From contig CAZSLS010000006.1 in assembly GCA_964607575.1 (NCBI GenBank), forward strand, positions 1-64,000: a stretch of 64,000 nt of DNA. Reading direction: 5' to 3'. This DNA is from BS750m-G57 sp964607575 (GTDB taxonomy: Bacteria; Planctomycetota; Phycisphaerae; SM23-33). Both the position numbers and the translations under genes were made by a program. Shown piece by piece: positions 7,770-15,535 of this stretch; within the stretch, counting starts at the first letter, position 1; each line of letters starts with the position of its first letter. The notes under the pieces were generated by a model, which saw only the letters and a program-made list of their open reading frames with translations, had not been told where the DNA came from and searched no databases.

Positions 7770-10016
7770 ATGATGATGTTTTTGAAGAGCGGAATTGTCT
7801 CACTTGGGGTTGTCCTGCTGGTCGGTGCTATGACGCACGTCGTCGCCGGGGACCATGGTTTTGGCAAGGTCGTGAAATTGGGCCCGCAGGACCATCTGGT
7901 CGCCAATGAGAACCTGCTGGTCTATACCGCTGATACTGTTGCTTTCAAATTCATCCTGAAATCTCCCCGCAAAGAAACCTTGAGCCGAGCCAATCTGGCA
8001 GATCCCTCGCACTACAAGATCAGTTGCAATGGGTCTCCGGTCACCGGTTTCAAGGTGATCGGGCACTTGGTTCGCATTCATCACATGGGCCACGTGCCGA
8101 AGGCGTATTCACCCCATTACTATCGCGTGCAGGTCTACGTCAAGCTGCCTGAGGGGATGCAGGAAGGCAAGCGATACACCTTCACCGCCGCCGGGATTGC
8201 CCCCAGGGAAACCAAGGTGGTGATCCGGTGGTCCGACAGGAATGTGCTCTCCGAGGGTATAAAGGTCAACCAGATCGGCTATGTCCAGGATTCTCGGATC
8301 CGGCTGGCGTATTTCGGTAAGTGGCTCGGGACGGCGGGGGCTCTCGACAAAGCGATTACCGGTTTCAATCTGATTGACCTGAAGACCGGCAAGACGGTGT
8401 TCACCGGTAAGGCCTTCCTCCGTCACAAAGCCGGACAGAAGAATGAAGGTGCCTACAAGTCGGACTTTTCCGGCGAGAATGTTTACGGTCTCGATTTCGC
8501 GGCCTTCAGCAAGCCGGGTGCGTATTGCATCAGCATCCCGTCAGTGGGGCGGTCGTACTCGTTCCGGATCGGCGAAGATGTGATGGCCGAGCCGCTTTTC
8601 ACTTCTATTCGCGCCCTGTTCCACGAGCGATGCGGTATCGAACTGACCAGGCGTCATACGCCCTGGATCCGGCGCAAGTGCAAGAACCACGTTAGGATCG
8701 CGGTTTATCCCGAGTATGGGAAAATGCCTGGCTTCAAGGAGATCGGGAAGTATATCAGGAACGCCAAGGCCGCCGGGACCATCAAGTACAAGGCGGTCAG
8801 GGGCGGATATCACGACGCCGCCGACTACGACCGCCGCCCGATGCATATCAGGATCGGCGAGATGCTCTGCTCGGTATACGATATCAATCCGAGGGCGTTC
8901 ATCGATCGGCAGTTCGTGATCCCCGAATCGGGCAATGGCATTCCCGATATCCTCGACGAAGCGTACTTCGGCCTGTCGTACTACCTTGATACCCAGTGGC
9001 CCGACGGGGGTATCTCCGCCGGTAGCGAAGCCTGGGGACACCCGGAGAACCCCGGCGATAATGCCTGGATGACCAATACCGACAACGAGATCACTGAATA
9101 CCTGCAACTGCCCGTTTCCCGGTCGGCGTGCTTCAACTTTGCTGCGTCCGCGGCGCATCTCGGGCGGTTGCTGAAGAAGTTCCCCGGCGGTAAGACCAAA
9201 TCCGTCAGACTGATCGCCGCCGCGGTCAAAGCGTTCGATTGCGGTATGAAGAAGTTCCCGCCGAAGAATCTCAAAGACGAACTCCTGGCCGCACGGGCCG
9301 CGGCGCAGTTGATGCACTCGACTAGGGATCCGCGATTTGCCAAGGCGCTGGGGTCGCTGGGTTTAAAGAGCAAGAAGATCGACTACCTGAACAACTTGCC
9401 CTTTGCCTATGCCTTCTGTTCGATACCGGCGGAGGCGCCGGGTCTGGACAAGGCTTTTCAGCAGAAGGTCAGGAAGGACGCCGGCGGCGCCATTTCGTGG
9501 GCGACCGGCGCTTTCACCAGGAAGAAGGGCTATCTTCATTACAAGAATCCGTGGGCACCGATAGTGATGGGTACGCATTCGACCGGGCAGCCCTGGGCGC
9601 TTGTGTTGGCATGGAAGATCACGGGCAACCGGGATTTCTACGACTTGCTTTCAGCGTCGGCGGATGTCTGCCTGGGCGCCAACCCGATGGGCCAGGTCCA
9701 GTGTTCGGGCCTGGGTCAGAAGCACATTCTGCATCCGGAGTTTCTCGAGTCGATGAACGACAAGCTTGCCGAGCCACTTCCCGGGATTTGGGTCTACGGA
9801 CCGGGCAGGGGTACGCACTGGATATGGACGAAAACCGTCAATTCTCCGGGGCCAAAGCAGATACCCGCCCTCTACCGCTACATCGACATCGACCAGTGTC
9901 CCGCTCAGACCGAGTTCACAGTCACCGAGTCGATCGCCCCGGCAGTAGTGATTTTCGGCGCCCTGGCCCCCAAAGACCCCAAGCCCTACAGAGGCCCGTT
10001 ACCCAAGCCGAAATAA
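7770..10016 (+). CDS. Glycoside hydrolase family 9 (cellulase-type) with N-terminal Ig-like domain
   Basis: A secreted protein of about 748 residues. A signal peptide (MMMFLKSGIVSLGVVLLVG...) is followed by a beta-rich region and a CelD_N-like Ig domain (INQIGY-type motif seen as VNQIGYVQDSRIRLAYF), then an alpha/alpha6 barrel. The GH9 catalytic signature is GGYHDAADYDRR, with the two Asp residues, and the putative acid Glu is near the C-terminus in FTVTESIAPAVVIFGAL. Family activity is inverting hydrolysis of beta-1,4-glucans or related glycans; the substrate is not determined. Tandem ATGs at 7761, 7770, 7773 and 7776 leave the start uncertain; GGGAG at 7763-7767 suits the later ones best. 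The gene is monocistronic and convergent with the M28/PDZ region. Confidence 0.85.
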   Translation: MMMFLKSGIVSLGVVLLVGAMTHVVAGDHGFGKVVKLGPQDHLVANENLLVYTADTVAFKFILKSPRKETLSRANLADPSHYKISCNGSPVTGFKVIGHLVRIHHMGHVPKAYSPHYYRVQVYVKLPEGMQEGKRYTFTAAGIAPRETKVVIRWSDRNVLSEGIKVNQIGYVQDSRIRLAYFGKWLGTAGALDKAITGFNLIDLKTGKTVFTGKAFLRHKAGQKNEGAYKSDFSGENVYGLDFAAFSKPGAYCISIPSVGRSYSFRIGEDVMAEPLFTSIRALFHERCGIELTRRHTPWIRRKCKNHVRIAVYPEYGKMPGFKEIGKYIRNAKAAGTIKYKAVRGGYHDAADYDRRPMHIRIGEMLCSVYDINPRAFIDRQFVIPESGNGIPDILDEAYFGLSYYLDTQWPDGGISAGSEAWGHPENPGDNAWMTNTDNEITEYLQLPVSRSACFNFAASAAHLGRLLKKFPGGKTKSVRLIAAAVKAFDCGMKKFPPKNLKDELLAARAAAQLMHSTRDPRFAKALGSLGLKSKKIDYLNNLPFAYAFCSIPAEAPGLDKAFQQKVRKDAGGAISWATGAFTRKKGYLHYKNPWAPIVMGTHSTGQPWALVLAWKITGNRDFYDLLSASADVCLGANPMGQVQCSGLGQKHILHPEFLESMNDKLAEPLPGIWVYGPGRGTHWIWTKTVNSPGPKQIPALYRYIDIDQCPAQTEFTVTESIAPAVVIFGALAPKDPKPYRGPLPKPK

Positions 10017-10034
10017 CCTCCGGGGGCTGCAACT

Positions 10035-10292
10035 CTACCGCTTGGGGAATTTGACTGAGATATGCAGCTTCTCCTTGCCCCGCAACACGGTCAGTCGGAC
10101 CGTGTCGCCCGGTTTGACTCTTGCCAGTTCAGCCCGGAGGTCCTCGATCCCGCCGATGACTTTGTCGCCCCAGCCGGTCACCACATCCCCCTGTTGCAGA
10201 CCTGCTTTCCCGGCTGGCATACCTTCGATGACCTCCGCCAGGCGGATACTACCGTCGTCGGACTCGCCGAGATCAAATCGGACCCCCAGCAA
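10035..10292 (-). pseudogene. PDZ domain, detached C-terminal part of the upstream M28 peptidase
   Basis: An 85-residue PDZ domain (LGVRFDLGE, AGKAGLQQGDVVTGWGDKVI, LARVKPGDTVRLTVLRGKE). It lies in exactly the same reading frame as the M28 peptidase that ends at 10338, separated only by a TAG codon and 15 sense codons (RKDRIQYSSSGGKRV). M28 peptidases with a C-terminal PDZ domain are well known, so this is most simply the tail of the same protein. If translated separately, it would have to start at a TTG (10292) without a good ribosome binding site. It could also be made by amber readthrough, or the TAG could be an assembly error. Confidence 0.6.
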
Positions 10293-10337
10293 TACCCGTT
10301 TCCCACCCGACGAACTGTACTGAATCCGATCCTTCCG

Positions 10338-11879
10338 CTAGGCGAGAGTCTCAACCAGGCGGTCCACAATCCCCAGAATGCGAATGGCACCGGCCGAGTC
10401 GATCTTGTCGGCTGTATCCGATTGACGGTGCAGGTCCGGGTAGCCGCCCGTGCTGAAACAGATCGCCGGAATCTTGCGGCGATAGAAGCTCTCGTGATCG
10501 CTGGGGTTTTTGCCCGCGCGGGACACCGCGAGAGCTACGCCGCTGCCTTCCGCGGCCGATCGGACGAGTTGTTCCCAGTCATTTCCCGAACCCACTCTCC
10601 AGACGCCTACGCGGTTGTTCTTTAACCGTCCGATCAGATCCATGTTTACCATCGCGGTGACCTGAGAGAGCTTCAGGCCCAGTTCCTTGAGGTGTCCAGC
10701 CATGTATGACGAGCCCAGCAGCCCGCGTTCCTCGGCTCCGAACAAGGCCAGAACAACCCTCCGCCGATGTTGGGAGGTATTCGTCTTGGCGCGGGCGGTA
10801 AATCGTTTGGCTAGGATCAGGATTCCGGATGTGCCCGAGGCGTTGTCGTTGGCGCCGGGGAAGTATCCGCGAGATTTGGTGCGACGCCCGAGATGGTCCC
10901 AGTGCGCCCCCACGATAATCGCCTGGTCGGCGAGATTTCCCCGCCCGGGGAGCGTAGCAGCGATGTTATAGGTCGTTCCCTTGACCGATTTGAGGTTCAC
11001 CTGTCCCGAGAGGTTGAGTCCGGGGATATCGCGGACGCATTCGGTTCCGTCATTGGCCCGGGCCTGCAGGCGGCCGATTACTGCATCGGCGTCAAGCTTC
11101 GCGTGTGTGAGGATTCGCTTGAACCCGGCGGTAGAAACGTGCAGGACCGGAAGTGACTGCCTTCGGAAGCCGCTGGACCTGGTTGTCAGGAGCGGCATGT
11201 TGGAAAGTGCGGGAGGATTCACGATCAACAACGCCGACGCACCATGACGCGAGGCGGCGATAGTCTTGGCCGCCAGGCCGGCGGAGTTCGACCATCGACC
11301 TGACTTCTTTGTCCAACGACTCTTACCGGTCGGATCATGCGGTTCGTATCGAAACGCCACCGCCACCTTACCTTTCAGGGCGTCCTTCTTCAATCCGGCG
11401 AAATTGTCGTACTTGCGTGGCTTGTCGGTTATCGCATAGCCGACGAAGACAGCCGGTCCGCTGAAGGTCCTGCTTGCCGAAAAGCCCAACGCGTTGAAGT
11501 CCCGTCCGCCCCGGAGTTCGGCGATTCTCTTGTCTGCCCGGATGGCGCGGAGTTGCTGACTCTGGGTTTTCGTCCCGAGGCTCAGCGTAAACGGTTGGTG
11601 ATAGTTTCCACCGAAGGCGGGCTTGAGACCGAGCTTACGCAACTGGGCGACCAGGTACGTTCGTGCATGGCGGGCTCCCGGCGTCGAGGGCGCTCGCCCG
11701 CCCATCTTATCGGAGGCCAGCACACGCACGTACCGGCCGTACATCGCCTCCTCGGCGCGCAAAACAGCCGATTTCGGACCGGCGGGAAGCGGCGCCTTGG
11801 CGGACGCCAACAGCTGCGCGAAAGACAACTGGACCAGGGACAGCCCCACCACCAATCGAATCAAACTACATCGCCGCAT
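10338..11879 (-). CDS. Secreted M28-family zinc aminopeptidase with PA domain, ends at an in-frame amber codon
   Basis: A 513-residue protein with a signal peptide (MRRCSLIRLVVGLSLVQLSF...), a protease-associated domain in the middle (VGYAITDKPRKYDNFAGL, ALLIVNPP) and a complete M28 catalytic domain. The zinc ligands and catalytic residues are visible: HWDHLG, GANDNASGT, AEERGLLGS, NMDLIGR and the final His in GGYPDLHRQSDTADK. The family releases N-terminal amino acids or processes glycans with acetylated groups; the substrate is unknown. After the catalytic domain a TAG stop at 10338-10340 interrupts a frame that continues into a PDZ domain. It lies 9 bases downstream of the proline racemase-family gene in the same direction and is probably co-transcribed. 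Confidence 0.88.
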   Translation of the reverse strand: MRRCSLIRLVVGLSLVQLSFAQLLASAKAPLPAGPKSAVLRAEEAMYGRYVRVLASDKMGGRAPSTPGARHARTYLVAQLRKLGLKPAFGGNYHQPFTLSLGTKTQSQQLRAIRADKRIAELRGGRDFNALGFSASRTFSGPAVFVGYAITDKPRKYDNFAGLKKDALKGKVAVAFRYEPHDPTGKSRWTKKSGRWSNSAGLAAKTIAASRHGASALLIVNPPALSNMPLLTTRSSGFRRQSLPVLHVSTAGFKRILTHAKLDADAVIGRLQARANDGTECVRDIPGLNLSGQVNLKSVKGTTYNIAATLPGRGNLADQAIIVGAHWDHLGRRTKSRGYFPGANDNASGTSGILILAKRFTARAKTNTSQHRRRVVLALFGAEERGLLGSSYMAGHLKELGLKLSQVTAMVNMDLIGRLKNNRVGVWRVGSGNDWEQLVRSAAEGSGVALAVSRAGKNPSDHESFYRRKIPAICFSTGGYPDLHRQSDTADKIDSAGAIRILGIVDRLVETLA

Positions 11880-11888
11880 GCTGAGTCC

Positions 11889-12941
11889 CTACCAAATATC
11901 CCCGACGGTGAAGCCTTCGGGGAAGGGGTCGTCTTCTTGTAACACATAGTCAGCTGTTCCGGTGATCCAGGCTCGACCGCTGATGGTCGGGATTACCGCG
12001 GTGTACTTGCCGACCTGTGTTTCTTCGATCAGCCGGCCGGTGAAGATCGTCCCGAGAATGCCCTCGTGGTTGAAATCTTCGTTTAACTGCAGTTTTCCCT
12101 TGGCGTGGAGGGCGGCCATCTTGGCGCTTGTGCCCGTGCCGCATGGTGAACGGTCGATTGCGCCTGTCCAGGTGGCGGGGCGGTTCCAGTCGAGCTTGCC
12201 GGTGGAGACGACTACCGCGTTTTTCATGTCGGCGTCGGGATGAGTCGCCGGGGCCGACAGGACCGCTATCGTTATGCCCTCGAAGCCGGGCTGGTCCGGG
12301 TGGACTGCGGGGAGTTGTTCTTGTGCGGCGGCTTTGACCATTTCTCCAATCCGCACGATGTCGCGGCCGTAGTCGGGAGTGATCTCCAGGCCGAGGGATG
12401 GGGCGTCGGCGATAACGTGGAACATTCCCCCGTAGGCTACGTCGACGACAACCGTGCCGAGTTGGGGTACTTCTACCGAAGCGTCGAGGTGGACCGCGAA
12501 GGACGGCACGTTGCGGAACGTGACTTTGGTGACTTTGCCATCGGCGCACTGGGCTTGGACGCGGATCAGCCCGGCGGGAGATTCGAGCGTTAGCTCGGTG
12601 AGTGGCTCGATCATCTTGAGCATGCCGGTTTCGAGCAGGACGGTGGTTACGCAGATCGTGTTCGTACCCGACATTCCCGGGTATTCGGTCTGCTCCATGA
12701 TCACGTATCCGGCGTCGGCGTCGGGATTGGTGGGCGGGAGGATGAGATTGCAGTTTGCCGCAGGGTAGCCTCGCGGCTCGCGGAGCATGAGTTTCCGCAG
12801 GTTGTCGCCATGGTCGCGAAGGTACTCCATTCTTTCGAACATCGTGACCCCCGGTACGTCGGACACGCCGCCGACGATCACCCGCCCGGGCTCACCGCAT
12901 GCGTGGGCGTCTACGGCTTTTATCGTTCGTTCGAGACGCAT
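11889..12941 (-). CDS. Proline racemase/hydroxyproline epimerase-family protein (Ser/Cys type)
   Basis: A 350-residue protein of the proline racemase superfamily (VDAHACGEPGRVIVGG, MLREPRGYPAANCNLILPP). The usual two catalytic cysteines sit in MCGH and SPCGTGT motifs. Here the first is MSGTNTICV, with Ser in place of Cys, and the second Cys is intact in SPCGTGTSAK. Ser/Cys and Thr/Cys variants include trans-3-hydroxy-L-proline dehydratases and some epimerases, so activity cannot be fixed. The ATG at 12941 (MRLERTIKAVDAH) matches the family N-terminus. It stands between a lipoprotein gene (20 bases upstream) and the M28 peptidase, suggesting peptide and hydroxyproline catabolism. The cytoplasmic location is inferred from the absence of a leader. 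Confidence 0.85.
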   Translation of the reverse strand: MRLERTIKAVDAHACGEPGRVIVGGVSDVPGVTMFERMEYLRDHGDNLRKLMLREPRGYPAANCNLILPPTNPDADAGYVIMEQTEYPGMSGTNTICVTTVLLETGMLKMIEPLTELTLESPAGLIRVQAQCADGKVTKVTFRNVPSFAVHLDASVEVPQLGTVVVDVAYGGMFHVIADAPSLGLEITPDYGRDIVRIGEMVKAAAQEQLPAVHPDQPGFEGITIAVLSAPATHPDADMKNAVVVSTGKLDWNRPATWTGAIDRSPCGTGTSAKMAALHAKGKLQLNEDFNHEGILGTIFTGRLIEETQVGKYTAVIPTISGRAWITGTADYVLQEDDPFPEGFTVGDIW

Positions 12942-12961
12942 GGTGTTTTCTTGGCCGGCTA

Positions 12962-13561
12962 TTAAGATTCCTGTTTCAGTTCTGCCTGCTCCCAACCTGT
13001 GCGGACGTCGTCTTGTTTGGTTGCCCGCCATTGGAGAATGAAGTTTTCGTCGCGGTCAGCCTTGGCGTAGTACATGTGCGAGGCGACGAACTTTCCGGAA
13101 TCATGGACGAAGATCAGCAGCTTGACGATCGCGGTTTGCTCGGTGGACCGGTAGAAGGGCATCGCCGGTAGGGGGACGGGGCTGTTGGGCACGGGCATGG
13201 CGGGCATACCGACAACGCCTTGCTTGTATTCCAGCGCCAATGCGCCCGAGGCGACCTCGATGGTCAAATCGGCGTCGGCGCCCGAGTCGGTCAGACGCGA
13301 TCCGATCTGGGCCACGCGAGAGCGGACAGCGACCTTTACGTACTCGGCGTCATAGCACTTGAGGTTCGTGAAATCGATGAAGACCTTCTTACCGGTCAGT
13401 TCGGGCATGTCAAACTTGACCATGGCGACATCGACGGCGCGGGTCAGCAGGAGCTGTTCGATCGCTGTCCGCGAAGTAGTACTGAACGTCCGGCTGGTAC
13501 ACCCGCCCGATGCCAGGGCGGTTGCGACAATAATACACGACAATATGCCAATCTTGTTCAT
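12962..13561 (-). CDS. Hypothetical lipoprotein
   Basis: A 199-residue protein with a lipoprotein signal (MNKIGILSCIIVATALASGGC, lipid-accepting Cys at the end). After the leader comes a conserved-looking region (TSRTAIEQLLLTRAVDVAM, DFTNLKCYDAEYVKVAVRSRV, ADADLTIEVASGAL), then a Pro-rich segment and beta strands. It resembles a family of planctomycetal lipoproteins of unknown function. The ATG at 13561 is chosen for the lipobox and an upstream AAAGGT; the reading frame extends further upstream without support. It is the first gene of a minus-strand group with the racemase-family and M28 genes and is divergent from the coiled-coil protein gene. Confidence 0.65.
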   Translation of the reverse strand: MNKIGILSCIIVATALASGGCTSRTFSTTSRTAIEQLLLTRAVDVAMVKFDMPELTGKKVFIDFTNLKCYDAEYVKVAVRSRVAQIGSRLTDSGADADLTIEVASGALALEYKQGVVGMPAMPVPNSPVPLPAMPFYRSTEQTAIVKLLIFVHDSGKFVASHMYYAKADRDENFILQWRATKQDDVRTGWEQAELKQES

Positions 13562-13650
13562 CTGTAACATTACCTTTACCCGCGAAACCACCCCCGTTAC
13601 CAGGCGACAGGATACCGCCTGGGTACCCGCCGAGGCAAGGATAGAAAGGC

Positions 13651-13679
13651 TTGCGATGGCGCAGCGGAGAAGCGACAAT
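13651..13679 (+). promoter_or_regulatory. Candidate sigma-70-type promoter for the coiled-coil protein gene
   Basis: TTGCGA (13651-13656) and GACAAT (13674-13679) are separated by 17 bases. The predicted transcript would begin near 13686, giving a leader of about 29 bases with AGGAG at 13702-13706 and the ATG at 13715. The match to consensus is moderate. Confidence 0.4.
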
Positions 13680-13714
13680 AATACCAGGCGTACCAATACA
13701 CAGGAGAGTTTGAC

Positions 13715-14686
13715 ATGAGACTGCATAATATGTTGATGAGCATTCTGATCGTGATGTTGGTTTGCACCCCGGCGCTGGCCCAGGAAACCAAAGCCAAACC
13801 CCTCGACAAAGCGACAGTCAAAGCCAAGTGCCAGATTATCGACAAGGAACTGCGGGAACTGGAAGCCAGGATGTACGCCGCCCGCAAGAAGATCGAGAAA
13901 AGCGAAGCGATTATCGATTTGCGCAAGGAGGCGACCGACGCCGAGAATGCGTACCAGAAAGGGAAAACGGATGATCCGGCGGTAGTGGCCGCCAAGGCCG
14001 AATCGCGGGCCGCCGATCGAGAATATGATGCACTGCTGTTAAAGAAAGTCAGATCCTCACCGGCCGGAATGGCCTTGCTGAAGGAGAAAGTGGCCCTGGA
14101 CAACAAGCGTGCGGCCTGCAGCCTGCAGAGCGCCATTGCGGAGATCAAGCTGACCCACGAGGATTCGCCGATTGTGCGCGCGTTGGAAGCCGATCCCATC
14201 ATCGCGCAGTACAAGCGGGCCTACGCCGCCGCCGAGGGCGATGCTCGCGTCGAGGCGAAGGCGGACTACCAGAAGCTCATGAAGGCGACCCTGGACGACA
14301 TGCCCGCCGCCCGGGCCCTGAGAGCGGAGATCAAGACCGCCAAGGCCGACGAGGACGCCGCCGAGAAGGCCCTCGACGCAGTCGACGATAAACTCGATGA
14401 ACTGCGCGATAAGGTCAAGAAGTCCAAGGCCCCGGAACTCCTCGCCGCCCGCGCCAGATATACCGCCGCCCAAGCCGCCTACCAGAAGGCCTACTACGGC
14501 GGGAAGATGCAGGCCCTCAGGGACAATCGCGAGAAGACTCGCGCGGCGATCTACGCCGGCGTCAAAGAGGCTATCGACGGCGATCCGATCCTTGCCGCGC
14601 TGTCGAGAAGGATCCATCAGCTTGAAAGCCAATACAAAACGCTGGCGGGCAGGAGCAGAAAGCGCAGATCGTCCAGGAGACATTAG
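13715..14686 (+). CDS. Secreted coiled-coil protein of unknown function
   Basis: A 323-residue protein with a clear signal peptide (MLMSILIVMLVCTPALAQ). The rest is almost entirely helical, rich in Ala, Lys, Glu and Arg, with heptad-like spacing. Related segments recur: a short D/S-x-P-hydrophobic-x-A-L turn followed by a long helix, for example SSPAGMALLKEKVALD, DSPIVRALEADPIIAQ, DMPAARALRAEIKTAK and GDPILAALSRRIHQLE. The C-terminus is strongly basic (GRSRKRRSSRRH). It is probably periplasmic, possibly a structural or binding protein. AGGAG at 13702-13706 gives the start. Nothing points to a specific function. Confidence 0.65.
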   Translation: MRLHNMLMSILIVMLVCTPALAQETKAKPLDKATVKAKCQIIDKELRELEARMYAARKKIEKSEAIIDLRKEATDAENAYQKGKTDDPAVVAAKAESRAADREYDALLLKKVRSSPAGMALLKEKVALDNKRAACSLQSAIAEIKLTHEDSPIVRALEADPIIAQYKRAYAAAEGDARVEAKADYQKLMKATLDDMPAARALRAEIKTAKADEDAAEKALDAVDDKLDELRDKVKKSKAPELLAARARYTAAQAAYQKAYYGGKMQALRDNREKTRAAIYAGVKEAIDGDPILAALSRRIHQLESQYKTLAGRSRKRRSSRRH

Positions 14687-14700
14687 ACCGCCGCGGCGGT
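14687..14700. terminator. Short perfect palindrome between convergent genes
   Basis: ACCGCCGCGGCGGT, a perfect 14-base palindrome, starts at the base after the coiled-coil gene stop, 8 bases before the GNAT gene stop on the other strand. It has no loop and no U tract, so it would be at best a weak bidirectional terminator. A chance GC-rich palindrome is possible. Confidence 0.3.
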
Positions 14701-14707
14701 TGCAATA

Positions 14708-15262
14708 TCATGCATTCACCGTGTCGCGGAACTCGCCTGCCAGGATGTCCATGAACAGGACATCGTGGAACTCCTCGCCGTCGATCCGGGATTCCCGTCG
14801 CTTTCCGGCATGTTGGAATCCGCACGCCTCGTAGCATTTGATTGCCCGCGCGTTGTAGGAGGTAACGCGGAGCATGACGCTGTGCAGATTCAACTTCGTG
14901 AACGCGTGCTCGAGAATCAACATCGTAGTTTCCTGACCGAATCCCTTTCCCTGGTGTTCCTTCTCGCCTATGCATACCGAAAGCTCCGCGCGCTGCCACG
15001 GCCACTCGATGTAGGACAGACCGCCCATGCCGATCAGGTCGCCGGTACCACTGAGTTGGAGACCGAGCATCAGGCTGGTCTTGGTCTTGTGTTGGGATTC
15101 AACGCGCTCTTCAATTGCCTTCAGGTCAGCGGGGAAAGGCTGCCCGCCCCAGTTGAAGATCACTTCCATGTCGCAGTGCCAGCGATGAACCGCTTCGGCG
15201 TCGGCCTTGCTCAGACAGACCAGGTCAATCTGCTTGCCCGTAATGAATATTGCTCTGCCCAT
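14708..15262 (-). CDS. GNAT-family N-acetyltransferase (RimJ/RimL type)
   Basis: A 184-residue protein of the GNAT fold. The acetyl-CoA-binding motif is VCIGEKEHQGKGFGQETTMLILEHAF (pattern Q-x-x-G-x-G/A), followed by motif B (LNLHSVMLRVTSYNARAIKCYEACGF), both typical of RimJ/RimL-like acetyltransferases that modify protein N-termini or small amines. The acceptor is unknown. The ATG at 15262 (MGRAIFITGK) has AGGGAG upstream at good spacing; the longer frame lacks support. It is divergent from the HAD-like gene. Confidence 0.82.
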   Translation of the reverse strand: MGRAIFITGKQIDLVCLSKADAEAVHRWHCDMEVIFNWGGQPFPADLKAIEERVESQHKTKTSLMLGLQLSGTGDLIGMGGLSYIEWPWQRAELSVCIGEKEHQGKGFGQETTMLILEHAFTKLNLHSVMLRVTSYNARAIKCYEACGFQHAGKRRESRIDGEEFHDVLFMDILAGEFRDTVNA

Positions 15263-15400
15263 TATTTCTCCCTTAATGTCCAACGTTTTCAACGCCCGTA
15301 GTCTGCCACACGCCGAGTGCGCTGTCAACTTCGGCAGTGGGATTTCGCATTGCCCGGATCAACCTCGCCGGGTGCGCCACCGGACGTTCCGGCGAAACAG

Positions 15401-15429
15401 TTGGCCGGGTCCGACTCAATTGATATAAT
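15401..15429 (+). promoter_or_regulatory. Strong candidate promoter for the HAD-like gene
   Basis: TTGGCC (15401-15406), 17 bases, then a perfect TATAAT (15424-15429). In GC-rich DNA this is a notable match. Transcription would start near 15436, leaving a 5' leader of about 100 bases before the ATG at 15536, which contains the stem-loop listed separately. Confidence 0.55.
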
Positions 15430-15483
15430 CTCGACAGACACCGTCGGCCGCATGAGCCAGAGGCCACCTGCACCATTGGGGCA

Positions 15484-15528
15484 TCCTGCCCGGCGGTTTA
15501 TCCATCAAGGCTGCCATACCGGGCAGGA
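15484..15528 (+). promoter_or_regulatory. RBS-sequestering stem-loop in the HAD-like gene leader
   Basis: TCCTGCCCGG (15484-15493) is perfectly complementary to CCGGGCAGGA (15519-15528), giving a 10-base-pair, mostly G-C stem with a 25-base loop. The 3' arm contains the first four bases of the AGGAG Shine-Dalgarno (15525-15529) of the gene starting at 15536. If it forms, translation would be blocked until the stem is opened by a ligand, protein, RNA or ribosome. Confidence 0.5.
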
Positions 15529-15535
15529 GTGACAG

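Noticed and set aside
10000..10045. Intrinsic terminator between the GH9 gene and the PDZ fragment
   Set aside because: A CCCAAGC/GCTTGGG pair exists, but the loop is about 30 bases and there is no U tract, so it is not a convincing terminator.
10338..10340. Genome-wide reassignment of UAG to an amino acid
   Set aside because: Several intact genes in the window end at TAG at the expected protein length (for example 20934, 22781 and 62164), so UAG is a normal stop here.
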